The notes beneath the pieces were generated by a model. It searched no databases and was not told where the DNA came from. It saw nothing but the letters and a program-made list of their open reading frames with translations. A stretch of 64,000 nucleotides of DNA from contig JBJKSB010000014.1 in assembly GCA_046704385.1 (NCBI GenBank), positions 1-64,000 on the forward strand, in the 5' to 3' direction. Each line of letters starts with the position of its first letter. Positions within the stretch are counted from its first letter, which is position 1. Shown here piece after piece: positions 1 through 8,537 of the stretch. Origin of the DNA: GH45 sp046704385. Lineage in GTDB: Bacteria; Bacteroidota; Bacteroidia; Bacteroidales; SZUA-534. The translations under genes and the position numbers were made by a program.

Positions 1-118
1 TTTAGATGAATTTTGCTACAAAGTAAATCGACGATACTATGGTGAGAAAATATTTGAAAGATTGCTAATAGCTTCAGTTTCTATAAATTATAAGAATGTT
101 ATTACTGATTCCCGATAG
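1..118 (+). mobile_element. 3' end of an IS1595/ISXO2-like transposase (partial)
   Basis: The frame open from base 2 to the TAG at 116-118 encodes the C-terminal 38 residues of a protein whose 5' part lies outside the window. It reads LDEFCYKVNRRYYGEKIFER and then LLIASVS, which resembles the C-terminal signature of ISXO2-like (IS1595 family) transposases (LDEF..RFNRR..G..LF.RLL). The right end of the element should lie between about 119 and 140, because aspartyl-protease coding homology resumes immediately after. No terminal inverted repeat can be assigned since the left end is absent. The family call is from recognition of the motif only. Confidence 0.6.
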
Positions 119-174
119 ACATAAAAAATTATTATTATGAGATACCCTTTGAGGTTATTTATGGTGAAATTGTT

Positions 175-1230
175 TTGAATGTGACCCTAAACGGAAACCC
201 CATTCGTTTAGTTTACGATACAGGTGCCATAAATGCTATTTCAGCCAAACAAGCAGATAGTTTGGGAATTAATATGCTTTCAGAAATTCAAATGGCTGAT
301 GCTAATAATAAACAGTCGACCCTGAAATTAACAAAAATTGATTCAGTAAAAATTGATAAGGCTTATTTTAAAAACCAGGGTTTTGGTATTTACGATTTTT
401 CCTTTATGAATGAATTTAACTGCTTTGGAGTGGATGGAATAATTGGAGCAAATATGTTCAAAAATTCTATTTGTCAGATATACATGTTAAAAAAAGTATT
501 AATAATAACCAATAATAGGGAATTGCTGAATTTAGCAAATACTGAAATTCAACTACCATTTAAAAGTGGCGTATCTTCTAGTCCTTATATACAGTTAAGA
601 GTTAATAATACAATGTTTGACAAAGTATATCTGGATTATGGTTCCAATTATGGAATTGATTTAGTTGTTTCAAATGAAACAAAAGATACCGTTGCTGCAG
701 GAGATACAATACTTGAGACCTACGGGATAAGCAATTTTGGTGCCATGGGAAGCAGCATGGATACCACTTATTCATTTAAACCCGATTTGATTAAATCCGG
801 TAATTATCAATTAGATAACCAAATAGTATCGTGTAGAAAGAAAGGAGTATCGACAATAGGTAAGACTGTGCTGGAAGATTATATTGTTACTCTTGACTGG
901 ATAGATAATATGGTTTATTTGAAACCTCAGGATATTAAAAAGGGCTTGAATGAAAATTTGGAAACTTTTGGGTTGAAAGCCAGATTAATAAATGATAAAA
1001 TAATTGTACAGCAGATCATTAAAGGGTCATCTGCGTATCAACAAGGAATTCAATTGGGAGATGAAATAATTTCAATCAACCAAAAGGATTTGACGAACTC
1101 AGCACAAAAGGATTATTGTGAAATTTATTTTAATGGATTATTCCCAAACAATATGCAAAAAGCGGTGGTTGAATATAAAAGAAATAACAAGACCTTTACC
1201 AAAACGTTGAAAAAAACAAAATTGCTTTAA
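175..1230 (+). CDS. 5'-truncated retropepsin-like aspartyl protease with C-terminal PDZ domain
   Basis: Bacterial aspartyl protease of the clan AA/retropepsin-like group, normally exported. Counting from a TTG at 175, the catalytic D-T-G is at residues 15-17 (LVYDTGA). A second lobe has a degenerate LDYGS, and a PDZ domain covers about residues 262-350 (GLKARLIN..GIQLGDEIISINQ). The family-typical N-terminal stretch IPFEVIYGEIVLNVTLNG is encoded in the same frame but starts upstream of any ATG; the frame is open only back to the TGA at 106. No signal peptide or proper start exists. The gene begins where an IS1595-like transposase ends (118), so the N-terminus was probably removed by that element. 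Translation from TTG 175 would leave a cytoplasmic protein lacking the first strand, so it is probably non-functional. Confidence 0.6.
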   Translation: MNVTLNGNPIRLVYDTGAINAISAKQADSLGINMLSEIQMADANNKQSTLKLTKIDSVKIDKAYFKNQGFGIYDFSFMNEFNCFGVDGIIGANMFKNSICQIYMLKKVLIITNNRELLNLANTEIQLPFKSGVSSSPYIQLRVNNTMFDKVYLDYGSNYGIDLVVSNETKDTVAAGDTILETYGISNFGAMGSSMDTTYSFKPDLIKSGNYQLDNQIVSCRKKGVSTIGKTVLEDYIVTLDWIDNMVYLKPQDIKKGLNENLETFGLKARLINDKIIVQQIIKGSSAYQQGIQLGDEIISINQKDLTNSAQKDYCEIYFNGLFPNNMQKAVVEYKRNNKTFTKTLKKTKLL

Positions 1231-1345
1231 ATATAAAGTAATTGGTATTGATTGTCGTGGACAGGGTAAATCCACTTTTCGAGAAACGATCTTATATACA
1301 AATTTCTTCAAAGGATGGGGAATAAAAATAATAGATATAGAATGA
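1226..1345 (+). pseudogene. Fragment of an alpha/beta hydrolase
   Basis: Read in the frame starting at 1226, about 39 codons give FKYKVIGIDCRGQGKST followed by a stretch ending WGIKIIDIE and then a TGA. The first part matches the strand beta-4 region of alpha/beta hydrolases (KVIAxDxRGxGxS), and the end resembles the LGIKKxDIVG segment that comes somewhat later in intact proteins. This suggests an internally deleted scrap. No start codon, nucleophile elbow or full domain remains. It overlaps the last codons of the protease in another frame. Confidence 0.4.
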
Positions 1346-1397
1346 TAAAAGACGCGACCTTTTTGAAATAAAATTCAACTTAGCAGAAACCGTTTGA

Positions 1398-1854
1398 ATG
1401 AAAGAAAAGATTCTGATAATAGGTTTTGCCTTGAGCTTAATGCTCGGTTGTAAAAAAGTGACCGATGAGTCGATTAAAAAAACACTCTCAACTAAAACTT
1501 TTCAATTATATAATGTTGATAACCTATTTTTTACAAATGATACAAACAAGTTTTGACGGATATACCATTTGGACTAAAAGATTTGGTTATTCTACAAATA
1601 GTTGGTTAGATAAGATTATTTCCTATAATCAAAATGAAATAATCATTAAAGGTTCGATTGGTTTTCCAAATGAAAATCAAAAGTCTACCATTATAAAAAT
1701 TACTGTCAATGGTCAAATTTTGGATTCAGTAACCGTTAATAAATTTGAAATGATGGTTCATTCACCTTTAAATTATTATATTAAAGTATTAAGCAAAGAT
1801 TCAATGCATACTGATTTATCAATTATAAATACCAATCATTTATTTGAAAAGTAA
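1398..1854 (+). pseudogene. Frameshifted small lipoprotein gene
   Basis: An ATG at 1398 opens a frame starting MKEKILIIGFALSLMLGCKK, a clear lipoprotein signal with lipobox LMLGC. This frame stops after 52 codons at 1554-1556 (TGA inside TTTTGACGGA). The next frame reads straight through that point as SFDGYTIWTKRFGY and continues to the TAA at 1852-1854. A one-base change in the TTTT run at 1551-1554 would join the two into a lipoprotein of about 150 residues. The downstream part has an ATG at 1465 but no export signal of its own. No family was recognised. It is either a genuine frameshift mutation or a base-calling error in the homopolymer. The following lipase-like gene overlaps the end. 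Confidence 0.5.
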
Positions 1855-1879
1855 ATATAAAATAGCCAACACTATTTAT

Positions 1880-2614
1880 ATGATTCATAAAAACTTACAA
1901 TACGGATACAAATTCAAGTTATTGACTTTATTGATACTGATATTTTTGCAGATCTCGGTATCAGGTAGTAATAAAGTTTATGTAATTCATGGATTTGCCA
2001 GCCCGACACTTTTAATGAAAAAATTAGAACGAAGTGTTAGAAAAGAGAATTATGTAGTTGAAAATTATAGCTATAAAAGCATAGTCGAAGATTTGGATAT
2101 CATAGGCAAAGAGCTTTATCAGCAAATAAAAACATGCGGATATGATACTGTTTCATTTGTGACACACTCGATGGGTGCTTTGGTTGTACGATCGATGCTG
2201 CAATATTCTATTAAGGATACAATTTTTCCGGTCATTTACAGAATTGTGATGATTGCCCCTCCCAATGCCGGGGCAGAAATTGCTGATTTATATTCTTCAC
2301 ATGATATTATGCGAAAAATATTTGACCCCAATTTGGAACATATGACTACAGATTCGGGATCGTATGCCAATAAATTGCCCATACCTGAAGATTCCGAAAT
2401 TGGAATAATAGCTGGATCACGTGGTAAGAGTTATGGGTATAATTTATTTATTAAGGGAGATAATGATGGGTATTTAACCCCGGCAAAAACGAAGCTTGGG
2501 GTTGAAAAGGATTTTATAATAGTTAAAGGGGAACATATTTTTTTAACTCAAAAAAAGAAGGTATGTAAATTGACTACCGGATTTTTAAGAAATGGATATT
2601 TTATGGTTCGTTGA
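1880..2614 (+). CDS. Exported lipase-like alpha/beta hydrolase
   Basis: Serine hydrolase of the alpha/beta fold, similar to PGAP1/DUF676-type lipases. The frame is open from a TTG at 1844, but ATG 1880 is preferred because it is followed by a basic stretch and a hydrophobic signal segment (LLTLLILIFLQISVSGS) leading into the first strand KVYVIHGFASP. Counted from this ATG, the nucleophile elbow THSMG puts the serine near residue 97. The SPPN-like turn is APPNAGAE, the acid is probably in GDNDG, and the histidine is in GEHIFL. The charge-relay order Ser-Asp-His is intact and the length (244) fits a compact lipase. Substrate unknown. It is convergent with trmO, with 11 bp between stops. Confidence 0.7.
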   Translation: MIHKNLQYGYKFKLLTLLILIFLQISVSGSNKVYVIHGFASPTLLMKKLERSVRKENYVVENYSYKSIVEDLDIIGKELYQQIKTCGYDTVSFVTHSMGALVVRSMLQYSIKDTIFPVIYRIVMIAPPNAGAEIADLYSSHDIMRKIFDPNLEHMTTDSGSYANKLPIPEDSEIGIIAGSRGKSYGYNLFIKGDNDGYLTPAKTKLGVEKDFIIVKGEHIFLTQKKKVCKLTTGFLRNGYFMVR

Positions 2615-2625
2615 AAAACAAACTA

Positions 2626-3114
2626 TCAGTCTTTAAACCGCTCATCGGCACGTAGTTTATTCACAGGCAGGTCGTTATTTTTTTCCAGCCAGCCCGAAAT
2701 TACCTGGTCACGATTATCAAACTTAGGATAAAAGGGTTTTATATCAAGCAGTGGAGTTCCATCCAGCATGTCAGCCTGTTCAATATGTACAATATTTCCT
2801 TCAATATCGGTAAGTTTTACTGTCGATAATCCAATGGCGTTTGGACGTTTAGGGGCTTTGGTGGCAAATATTCCGTGTTTTTCCGTATCCATAAAAGGCA
2901 CAACCTCCAAATCAAAACCTTTATTTTTATGGAAGTGATAAAGCAATGTAATATACGAGAATCCGTCCAGATCTTTTAACCCGGCCGCATATTCCGGAAA
3001 TATTTCGATATATCCTTTTATGCCATCAGCAGCCAGCGGTTGTATGGGCATATTTTTAATATCGTGGTGGGGAGTATGAATAATTCCAATTGGGTGTAAT
3101 ATTATCTGATCCAT
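2626..3114 (-). CDS. trmO: tRNA (adenine(37)-N6)-methyltransferase TrmO (TsaA/YaeB family)
   Basis: TrmO N-methylates the threonylcarbamoyl group of t6A at position 37 of certain tRNAs, using S-adenosylmethionine, in the cytoplasm. At 162 residues it is the compact beta-barrel core of the family. Family hallmarks are visible: PIGIIHTPH near the N-terminus, DLDGFSYITLLYHFH in the middle, GIFATKAPKRPNAIGLSTVKL (the most conserved SAM-site block), then DMLDGTPLLDIKPFYPKFD. There is no long C-terminal extension. It stands alone on the minus strand, divergent from the first permease operon; the 422 bp upstream hold the regulatory sites of that operon. Confidence 0.85.
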   Translation of the reverse strand: MDQIILHPIGIIHTPHHDIKNMPIQPLAADGIKGYIEIFPEYAAGLKDLDGFSYITLLYHFHKNKGFDLEVVPFMDTEKHGIFATKAPKRPNAIGLSTVKLTDIEGNIVHIEQADMLDGTPLLDIKPFYPKFDNRDQVISGWLEKNNDLPVNKLRADERFKD

Positions 3115-3386
3115 TTTTGCTGATATTTTTAAAACTGTAAATATAATAAAGGTGGTACATACTACCGGTTGATTTCTGAGATTATTTGGTATACCAACTT
3201 TTCATATTATACGACATTGTCCGACGAAGGAGGTCAAGTCGTGGTTATGTGACAGAACCAAACAAAATGGAACTCCAGGATTCTGCCCGGGATTTTATAA
3301 TTGAGGTGTGGTGAATTGGAGTTCATTATCTTTTTAGGCACCAACAGCCTACCGGCATGTCGGTTCCATTTTAAGCCTGAAAAACC

Positions 3387-3425
3387 TGTTCAATTTCTGT
3401 ACAAACACTGTAAAAAATTTTTACA
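3387..3425 (+). promoter_or_regulatory. Tandem TGT-N11-ACA activator sites upstream of permease block 1
   Basis: Two 17-bp sites are centred 22 bp apart, about two helical turns: TGTTCAATTTCTGTACA at 3387-3403 and TGTAAAAAATTTTTACA at 3409-3425. The second is a perfect palindrome apart from its central base. The same pair, with the same spacing, occurs at 40332-40370, and a weaker version at 27081-27119. The arrangement resembles paired upstream binding sites of NtrC-type (Fis-like HTH) activators; the identity of the protein is inferred. Confidence 0.6.
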
Positions 3426-3487
3426 TTATTACAATTTTTGCAGATGTATATTGTTGATATATTGATATTTGTCAGCTTGGCTCGAAT

Positions 3488-3506
3488 TTTGGCATACCTA
3501 ATAATG
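3488..3506 (+). promoter_or_regulatory. -24-like promoter element (TTGGCATA) for permease block 1
   Basis: TTTTGGCATACCTAATAATG lies 74 bp downstream of the centre of the second palindrome and about 46 bp before the ATG at 3537. TTGGCA matches the sigma-54 -24 consensus. The -12 partner (GC ten bases after GG) is absent, so the sigma-factor assignment is tentative. Shared position relative to the palindromes at 27181 and 40422 is the main support. Confidence 0.45.
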
Positions 3507-3536
3507 TTATTAATGCTTATTTAAAATCAACAATGT

Positions 3537-5876
3537 ATGATTACCCATTTTATTAAAATTGCATGGCGAAATATAATGCGCCGAAAAGGATTGTCCTTTA
3601 TTCAGATTATGTGCCTTTCGGTGGGGTTGACCGCTTTTATACTGATTGCAAGATATGTTCAGTATGAAAAAGACTGGGACAAAATCCACCAAAATTTCAG
3701 TCGGATTTACCGTGTACAAAGTTATAAACCGGGTGATCGCACCAGTGTCAATATTTCGACCATGGTTCCTTTAAGTAATTATTTAAAGGATAATGTTCCT
3801 GAAATTGATAATGCTATAATGATTCAACGTATCTGGGGAGAATACCTTTCATCAGATGCCGAGCATATTTTTGACGAGCCCGATGGATATATAGCGCCAT
3901 CAGATATCTTTAAAATATTCTCTTTTAAATTACTTCGTGGTGATATAAATACTGTGCTCAACGAGCCAAATGCTATAGTATTGTCGGAGGAGTTGGCCCA
4001 AAAATATTTCCCTAATCAGGATGCACTGGGCAAAATTTTATTCGACCAGCAAAAATCTGAATTGGTGGTTACTGGTATCATGAAAAATGTACCCGAACAA
4101 ACTGAAATTCGGGCCAGTTACTTTCGTTCGAGTACAAACCTGTTAAAAACGCAGGCAAATTCATGGACAAATAACTCCTATAGTACTTATGTACTCTTAA
4201 AACCTAATGTGTCGGCCAGGTTGGTTTCTGACAAAATATCCGACATCGGTATAAAATTTAACAAGGAAGCTAAACGAATTTTATATCTGAAACCACTGGC
4301 CGATTTACATTTAAAAGAAAGTCCGACCGACGACAGGGGATCTGTAATCTACTTTTTTTCATTCATCGGTATCTTAACGCTGTTGCTGGCATGTATCAGT
4401 TTTATGAATCTGACTACATCATTCTCAACGCTGCGTTCGGTAGAGATTGGTATCCGTAAAGTTTCAGGCAGTAATAAAAATTACATACGCTTGCAATTTC
4501 TGGCTGAAGCGGTTGTGCTTTCTTTTTTGTCTTTTGGACTGGCTGTTTTCATGTCGTATCTTATTTTGCCTGAATTTAATAATGTGGTTAACCGTCATAT
4601 TGAGATGAATCTGCTCAATAACCCAACACTAATTGTTATATTACTAATAGCTGTTGTAATTACAGGAATTCTGGCAGGCAGCTACCCGGCCCTGGTAGTT
4701 GCACGTTTTAAGCCTGTTAAAGTACTAAAAAGTCAAAACCCGTTTAAAAAGGGTAATGCTTCCGGCTTAAAGGTGATGGTATACTTTCAGTTTATACTTT
4801 CGGTTGTATTATTGACCTCTAGTATATGGATGTATAAACAGGTTCAATTTATGAAGAACAAAGATGTTGGCTTTAAGAAAAATAATCTTCTTTATTGTTC
4901 CATACCTGCAAACCATAGCGCGATTTCATTCAGCCAGGTGCGTCAACGCTTGATGGAGAACCCGGAAATTGAAGATGTTGCTTTCTCTTATAATTCACCT
5001 ATGCATTCTGACTGGGGAACAAACATACGGTATGAAAACGGTCCCACTGATGACTATTTAAATGCCCGTTGGAACACTGCTAGTTATAACTATCTGAATA
5101 CCATGGGTATGCAGCTCGTTGAAGGACGAAACTTTTCCAGGAATTATAAAGCCGAGCAATTCAACTGCCTGATTAATGAAACAGCGCTAAAAGCCTTTGG
5201 ATGGAACGACCCCATTGGTAAGTGGATCAGTAATGGCAACAGGTACCAGGTAATAGGAGTTATTAAGGATTTTAATATCCAGGATGTCCATAATGCCATT
5301 AAACCTTATATTTTGTACTGTCGTGATGATCAATTCTCCGATAACAATGATATTACGATCAGATTGACAACTCATAATATGCAAAAAAACATTGCCTATG
5401 TTAACCGTACCTTGCATGATATTTTCCCTACGGTACTTTTTGAAGTTAGCGACTTTGATACTTCCTCGTATGATATTGCTATACAAATATGGACCTCGGC
5501 CAAGGATACTTTTTCATTTTTTACGGTGCTGGCAATTATAATAGCTGTGCTTGGACTCTTTGGTCTGGTGGTATTTACCACCCAGCGAAGAAATAAAGAA
5601 ATCGGCATCAGGAAAACACAGGGTGCTAAGGCTTACCAGATATTGCCTCTGATTACCCGGAACTTTATAATCCTGGTAATTATTGCCAATATAAATGTGT
5701 TGCCACTGGCCTATCTTCTCGAAAGAGTAACTCCCGGACATTTCAAATATCATTTTGCTATAAATGATATACTAATGGTTTTGTCCATTTCTTTGCTGGT
5801 AACTATTATTGCCAGCGGATACCAGGCATTTAAGGCTGCCATGCTGAATCCGGTAAAGGCTTTAAGGTATGAGTAA
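3537..5876 (+). CDS. FtsX/MacB-type ABC permease, first of block 1 (divergent C-terminus)
   Basis: Inner-membrane protein of 779 residues made of two fused MacB_PCD-FtsX halves. Membrane segments are near residues 20-41, 270-292, 324-345, 365-388, 412-433, 658-681, 710-728 and 743-762, with periplasmic domains between the first two and between the fifth and sixth. Cytoplasmic loops EIGIRKVSGS (303-312) and KEIGIRKTQGA (687-697) match the coupling helices that in MacB-type transporters contact an ATPase, but none is encoded nearby. It is the odd one of the family here: the C-terminal block is 93 rather than 95 residues, lacks the LSWW motif, has TQGA for VNGA and ends NPVKALRYE. It leads six co-directional permeases behind the 3387-3506 control sites. 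Confidence 0.9.
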   Translation: MITHFIKIAWRNIMRRKGLSFIQIMCLSVGLTAFILIARYVQYEKDWDKIHQNFSRIYRVQSYKPGDRTSVNISTMVPLSNYLKDNVPEIDNAIMIQRIWGEYLSSDAEHIFDEPDGYIAPSDIFKIFSFKLLRGDINTVLNEPNAIVLSEELAQKYFPNQDALGKILFDQQKSELVVTGIMKNVPEQTEIRASYFRSSTNLLKTQANSWTNNSYSTYVLLKPNVSARLVSDKISDIGIKFNKEAKRILYLKPLADLHLKESPTDDRGSVIYFFSFIGILTLLLACISFMNLTTSFSTLRSVEIGIRKVSGSNKNYIRLQFLAEAVVLSFLSFGLAVFMSYLILPEFNNVVNRHIEMNLLNNPTLIVILLIAVVITGILAGSYPALVVARFKPVKVLKSQNPFKKGNASGLKVMVYFQFILSVVLLTSSIWMYKQVQFMKNKDVGFKKNNLLYCSIPANHSAISFSQVRQRLMENPEIEDVAFSYNSPMHSDWGTNIRYENGPTDDYLNARWNTASYNYLNTMGMQLVEGRNFSRNYKAEQFNCLINETALKAFGWNDPIGKWISNGNRYQVIGVIKDFNIQDVHNAIKPYILYCRDDQFSDNNDITIRLTTHNMQKNIAYVNRTLHDIFPTVLFEVSDFDTSSYDIAIQIWTSAKDTFSFFTVLAIIIAVLGLFGLVVFTTQRRNKEIGIRKTQGAKAYQILPLITRNFIILVIIANINVLPLAYLLERVTPGHFKYHFAINDILMVLSISLLVTIIASGYQAFKAAMLNPVKALRYE

Positions 5877-5882
5877 ATATAA

Positions 5883-6060
5883 TCCCAGACCTCCCGAAAC
5901 AAGCCTGCCTGACGGCAAGACAGGTTTGGGACAAGCTCTAAAAGAGGCTTGAAGACATTACGAATAAAAAATGAAAAACAAAAATGGGAAAATTTTGAAT
6001 AAAGTAGCTCATATAGTCCCCTCAAGGGGATTTAGGGGTGTTAGGTATTAAAGGCAACAA
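5883..6060. repeat. Interspersed hairpin repeat after a permease stop codon, plus a CCCCTCAAGGGG element
   Basis: Just after the stop, CTCCCGAAACAAG is followed by an inserted CCTGCCTGACGGCAAGACAGG hairpin and then GTTTGGGACAAGCTCTAAAAGAGGCTT. The same unit without the insert is at 10933. Further on, the palindrome CCCCTCAAGGGG with GATTTAGGGGTG lies at about 6018-6042. The 213-bp gap has no gene. Confidence 0.6.
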
Positions 6061-6089
6061 TGGAAAACGAAACCTAAAAAACCAAAACC

Positions 6090-8441
6090 ATGATACAACA
6101 GAATTTACGAATAATATGGAATAATGCATTAAAAAATAAGCAGATAACCTCCATCAACATTCTGGGACTGGCACTTGGTCTTACTTGTGTGGTGATGATT
6201 TATTTATGGGTTAATGATGAAACGAGCTATGAAAAATGCTATAAAAAAACAGACCAAATAGCACTGGCTTACCTAAAGATAACTGATGGAGATAATGTTT
6301 CTACTCAGGCAACCACTGCACCGGTAATTGCCAAACGGTTAAAAGACGAATTCCCCGAGATAATTGAATCCGGTAGGGTATACCCGATGAGCGAAGTTAC
6401 GGTAAGGTACCAGGATAAATTATTTAATGAAAATTCTGTAATAGCAGCCGATCCGTCTATTTTTTCCATTCTTGATTTCAATTTTTTGAGTGGTTCGGCG
6501 GCTGCATTAATGCAAAATCCTTATTCAGTAATAATTACAAAATCAACCGCTCAAAAATACTTTGGACAAAGCGATCCGATTGGAAAAGAATTTATTGTGA
6601 ACAACAAATTAAGCTTCACTGTCCAGGGGGTAATTGCCGACTTACCTAAAAATGCTTATCATACCTTTGATTTTTTAATTCCTTTTAATGTGTTAGCCCG
6701 GCTGGGTGTCCAGACTGATGGAACCGATTTTTTTCCATGTAGTTTTTTGAATTATGCGTTGGTACAGAAAGGAACCGATTATGAAGCACTAAACAATAAA
6801 GTAAGCCATACAATTTTTGCAGAAAATGATCATATAAAATTCGAAATAGAACTGGTTCCACTGGCTAAAACTTATTTGGAGGACTCGGGCGGTTCAGGCC
6901 GACTAATTATTTTCTCAATTTTAGCCTTTTTTGTACTGTTTTTAGCCTGCATAAATTATACAAACATTACCATTGGATCGCTTCTTTCCCGCTTAAAAGA
7001 AATAGGCATAAAAAAAGTTATAGGCGCTAATAAAAAGCAAATTGTAATTCAACTTTTAACCGAAAGTATTTTTATGGCATATGTTGCTTTAGGTATTTCG
7101 CTTATCGTTTCGCGATTATTGTTAAATCAATTTAATAGTCTGAGCAATAAACAAATAGCATTTAATTTTGACGATATACAATTCGTGGCCTTCCTGGTGA
7201 TCCTGCCTCTTGTAACCGGACTTCTTTCAGGTTTATTGCCGGGATTAAAATATGGATCAGCACAGGCTAATACTGTATTAAAAAGCAAAGCAGGTAAATC
7301 AGCCAGTATTGGAATGTTCAGAAAAGGACTGGTGGTATTCCAGTTTATAATTACCATATTTTTCGTAATAAGTACCCTGGTAATTCAAAAACAATCGAAT
7401 TTTATCCGCCATTTTAATGTAGGATTTAATAAAAACAACGTTTATTATGTGCGTCTGAATCCCACTATTTGGGATAAAATTCCTGAGCTGAGAGAAGAGC
7501 TTAAGAAAAATCCACAAATATTAAAAATTGCATCCGCCTCGGTTTTACCTTCACATATTGAATCGGGGAATATTTTCCCATGGGGTATTTCTGAAACAAG
7601 TGCCAAACGTATAAGCGACGCACAGGTCGATTATAATTATTTTGATCTTTTTAACATGAAACTTCTTGATGGAAGACGCTTCGATAAAAATTATAATGGC
7701 GAGGCTAAAAATGCCGTTATGATCAGCGAAGCAGCGTGGAAAAAACTTGAAGAACCAAAAGTAATAGGTAAAACCTTAAAATATGGTGGAACCAATCTCA
7801 ATATAATTGGAGTTGTCAAGGATTATCAGCACAGTTCGGCTTTATCATCCAATCCCGGACCCATTGCCTATTTCTTAAGCCCCAATAATAACCGGTATTT
7901 ATTTGTAAAAATTAATCCAAGAATTACTGAACCGGGCGCATTGTCGCAAACCATTAAGTACATACAAAATGTTTGTGATGCATACAGCCCAAACCGTCCC
8001 TTGTATTATAATTTTTTAACAAACGATAGTTATCGGATAGAAAACCAGTTTGAAGCACGTGGAAAATTAGTGCTTATTTCTACCATTTTAACGCTACTCA
8101 TTTCAATAACCGGATTGTTGGGTTTGGTAATTATTTCGTTAAAAAACCGGATAAATGAAATTGGTATCCGAAAAGTAAACGGAGCTACAATTACTGAAAT
8201 TATCTCATTGATTTCGGCAGAATATATACGACTGGTTGGAGCATCGTTAATAATAGCGTACCCCCTATCGTATTTTGCCCTGAAAGAACTACTTAAGCTA
8301 TTTGCACATAAAATTGAACTAAGTTGGTGGATATTTGCTTTGGCAGGCGTGTTGGCTCTGGGTATAGCCTTGCTTACCATCAGCTGGCAAACCCTGAAGG
8401 CTGCCAGGCGCAATCCGGTTGAGGCCCTCAGATATGAATAA
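6090..8441 (+). CDS. FtsX/MacB-type ABC permease, block 1 no. 2
   Basis: 783 residues, with the same two-half layout as its upstream neighbour. The first membrane segment is near residues 19-41 (INILGLALGLTCVVMIYLW), followed by ETSYEKCYKKTDQI. Coupling-type loops are KEIGIKKVIGANKK in the first half and NEIGIRKVNGATITE in the second, the latter opening the 95-residue conserved block that ends ARRNPVEALRYE. The second periplasmic domain carries LLDGRRFD and IIGVVKDYQH, the GR.F and GVVKDF landmarks of the family. The start MIQQNLRIIWNNAL resembles that of the fourth gene of the block (MIQQNLKTFLKYLL). It follows a 213-bp gap with repeats, so it could be transcribed separately. Confidence 0.9.
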   Translation: MIQQNLRIIWNNALKNKQITSINILGLALGLTCVVMIYLWVNDETSYEKCYKKTDQIALAYLKITDGDNVSTQATTAPVIAKRLKDEFPEIIESGRVYPMSEVTVRYQDKLFNENSVIAADPSIFSILDFNFLSGSAAALMQNPYSVIITKSTAQKYFGQSDPIGKEFIVNNKLSFTVQGVIADLPKNAYHTFDFLIPFNVLARLGVQTDGTDFFPCSFLNYALVQKGTDYEALNNKVSHTIFAENDHIKFEIELVPLAKTYLEDSGGSGRLIIFSILAFFVLFLACINYTNITIGSLLSRLKEIGIKKVIGANKKQIVIQLLTESIFMAYVALGISLIVSRLLLNQFNSLSNKQIAFNFDDIQFVAFLVILPLVTGLLSGLLPGLKYGSAQANTVLKSKAGKSASIGMFRKGLVVFQFIITIFFVISTLVIQKQSNFIRHFNVGFNKNNVYYVRLNPTIWDKIPELREELKKNPQILKIASASVLPSHIESGNIFPWGISETSAKRISDAQVDYNYFDLFNMKLLDGRRFDKNYNGEAKNAVMISEAAWKKLEEPKVIGKTLKYGGTNLNIIGVVKDYQHSSALSSNPGPIAYFLSPNNNRYLFVKINPRITEPGALSQTIKYIQNVCDAYSPNRPLYYNFLTNDSYRIENQFEARGKLVLISTILTLLISITGLLGLVIISLKNRINEIGIRKVNGATITEIISLISAEYIRLVGASLIIAYPLSYFALKELLKLFAHKIELSWWIFALAGVLALGIALLTISWQTLKAARRNPVEALRYE

Positions 8442-8537
8442 TACTTTTAAAATATAGTAGATGACGTACGAAATTTTTATCGATAATCAGAAATATTTTA
8501 TAATTCTAAATAGTGTATTTATCACGCTTAATACCAC

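Larger units (their letters stand above)
3115..3536. other. Divergent intergenic region between trmO and the first permease block
   Basis: No gene was seen in 422 bp. It holds a 12-bp perfect palindrome TTGGTATACCAA at 3186-3197 just upstream of trmO, and an imperfect inverted repeat pairing AATGGAACTCCA (about 3266) with TTGGAGTTCATT (about 3316). The permease-directed control sites lie at 3387-3506. Confidence 0.5.

Noticed and set aside
1844..1879. TTG start for the lipase-like gene
   Set aside because: It overlaps the preceding frame and adds 12 residues ahead of a normal ATG and signal peptide.
3180..3264. TTGGTATACCAA with a TGT-N11-ACA site at 3248-3264, possibly the same promoter type facing trmO
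   Set aside because: Only a single site at a different distance, and TGT-N11-ACA alone is expected by chance in such a stretch.
3488..3506. Calling a full sigma-54 promoter
   Set aside because: The -24 half is good at all three loci, but the -12 GC is missing or misplaced (GA at 40422, shifted by one at 27181, absent at 3488). Kept as -24-like only.
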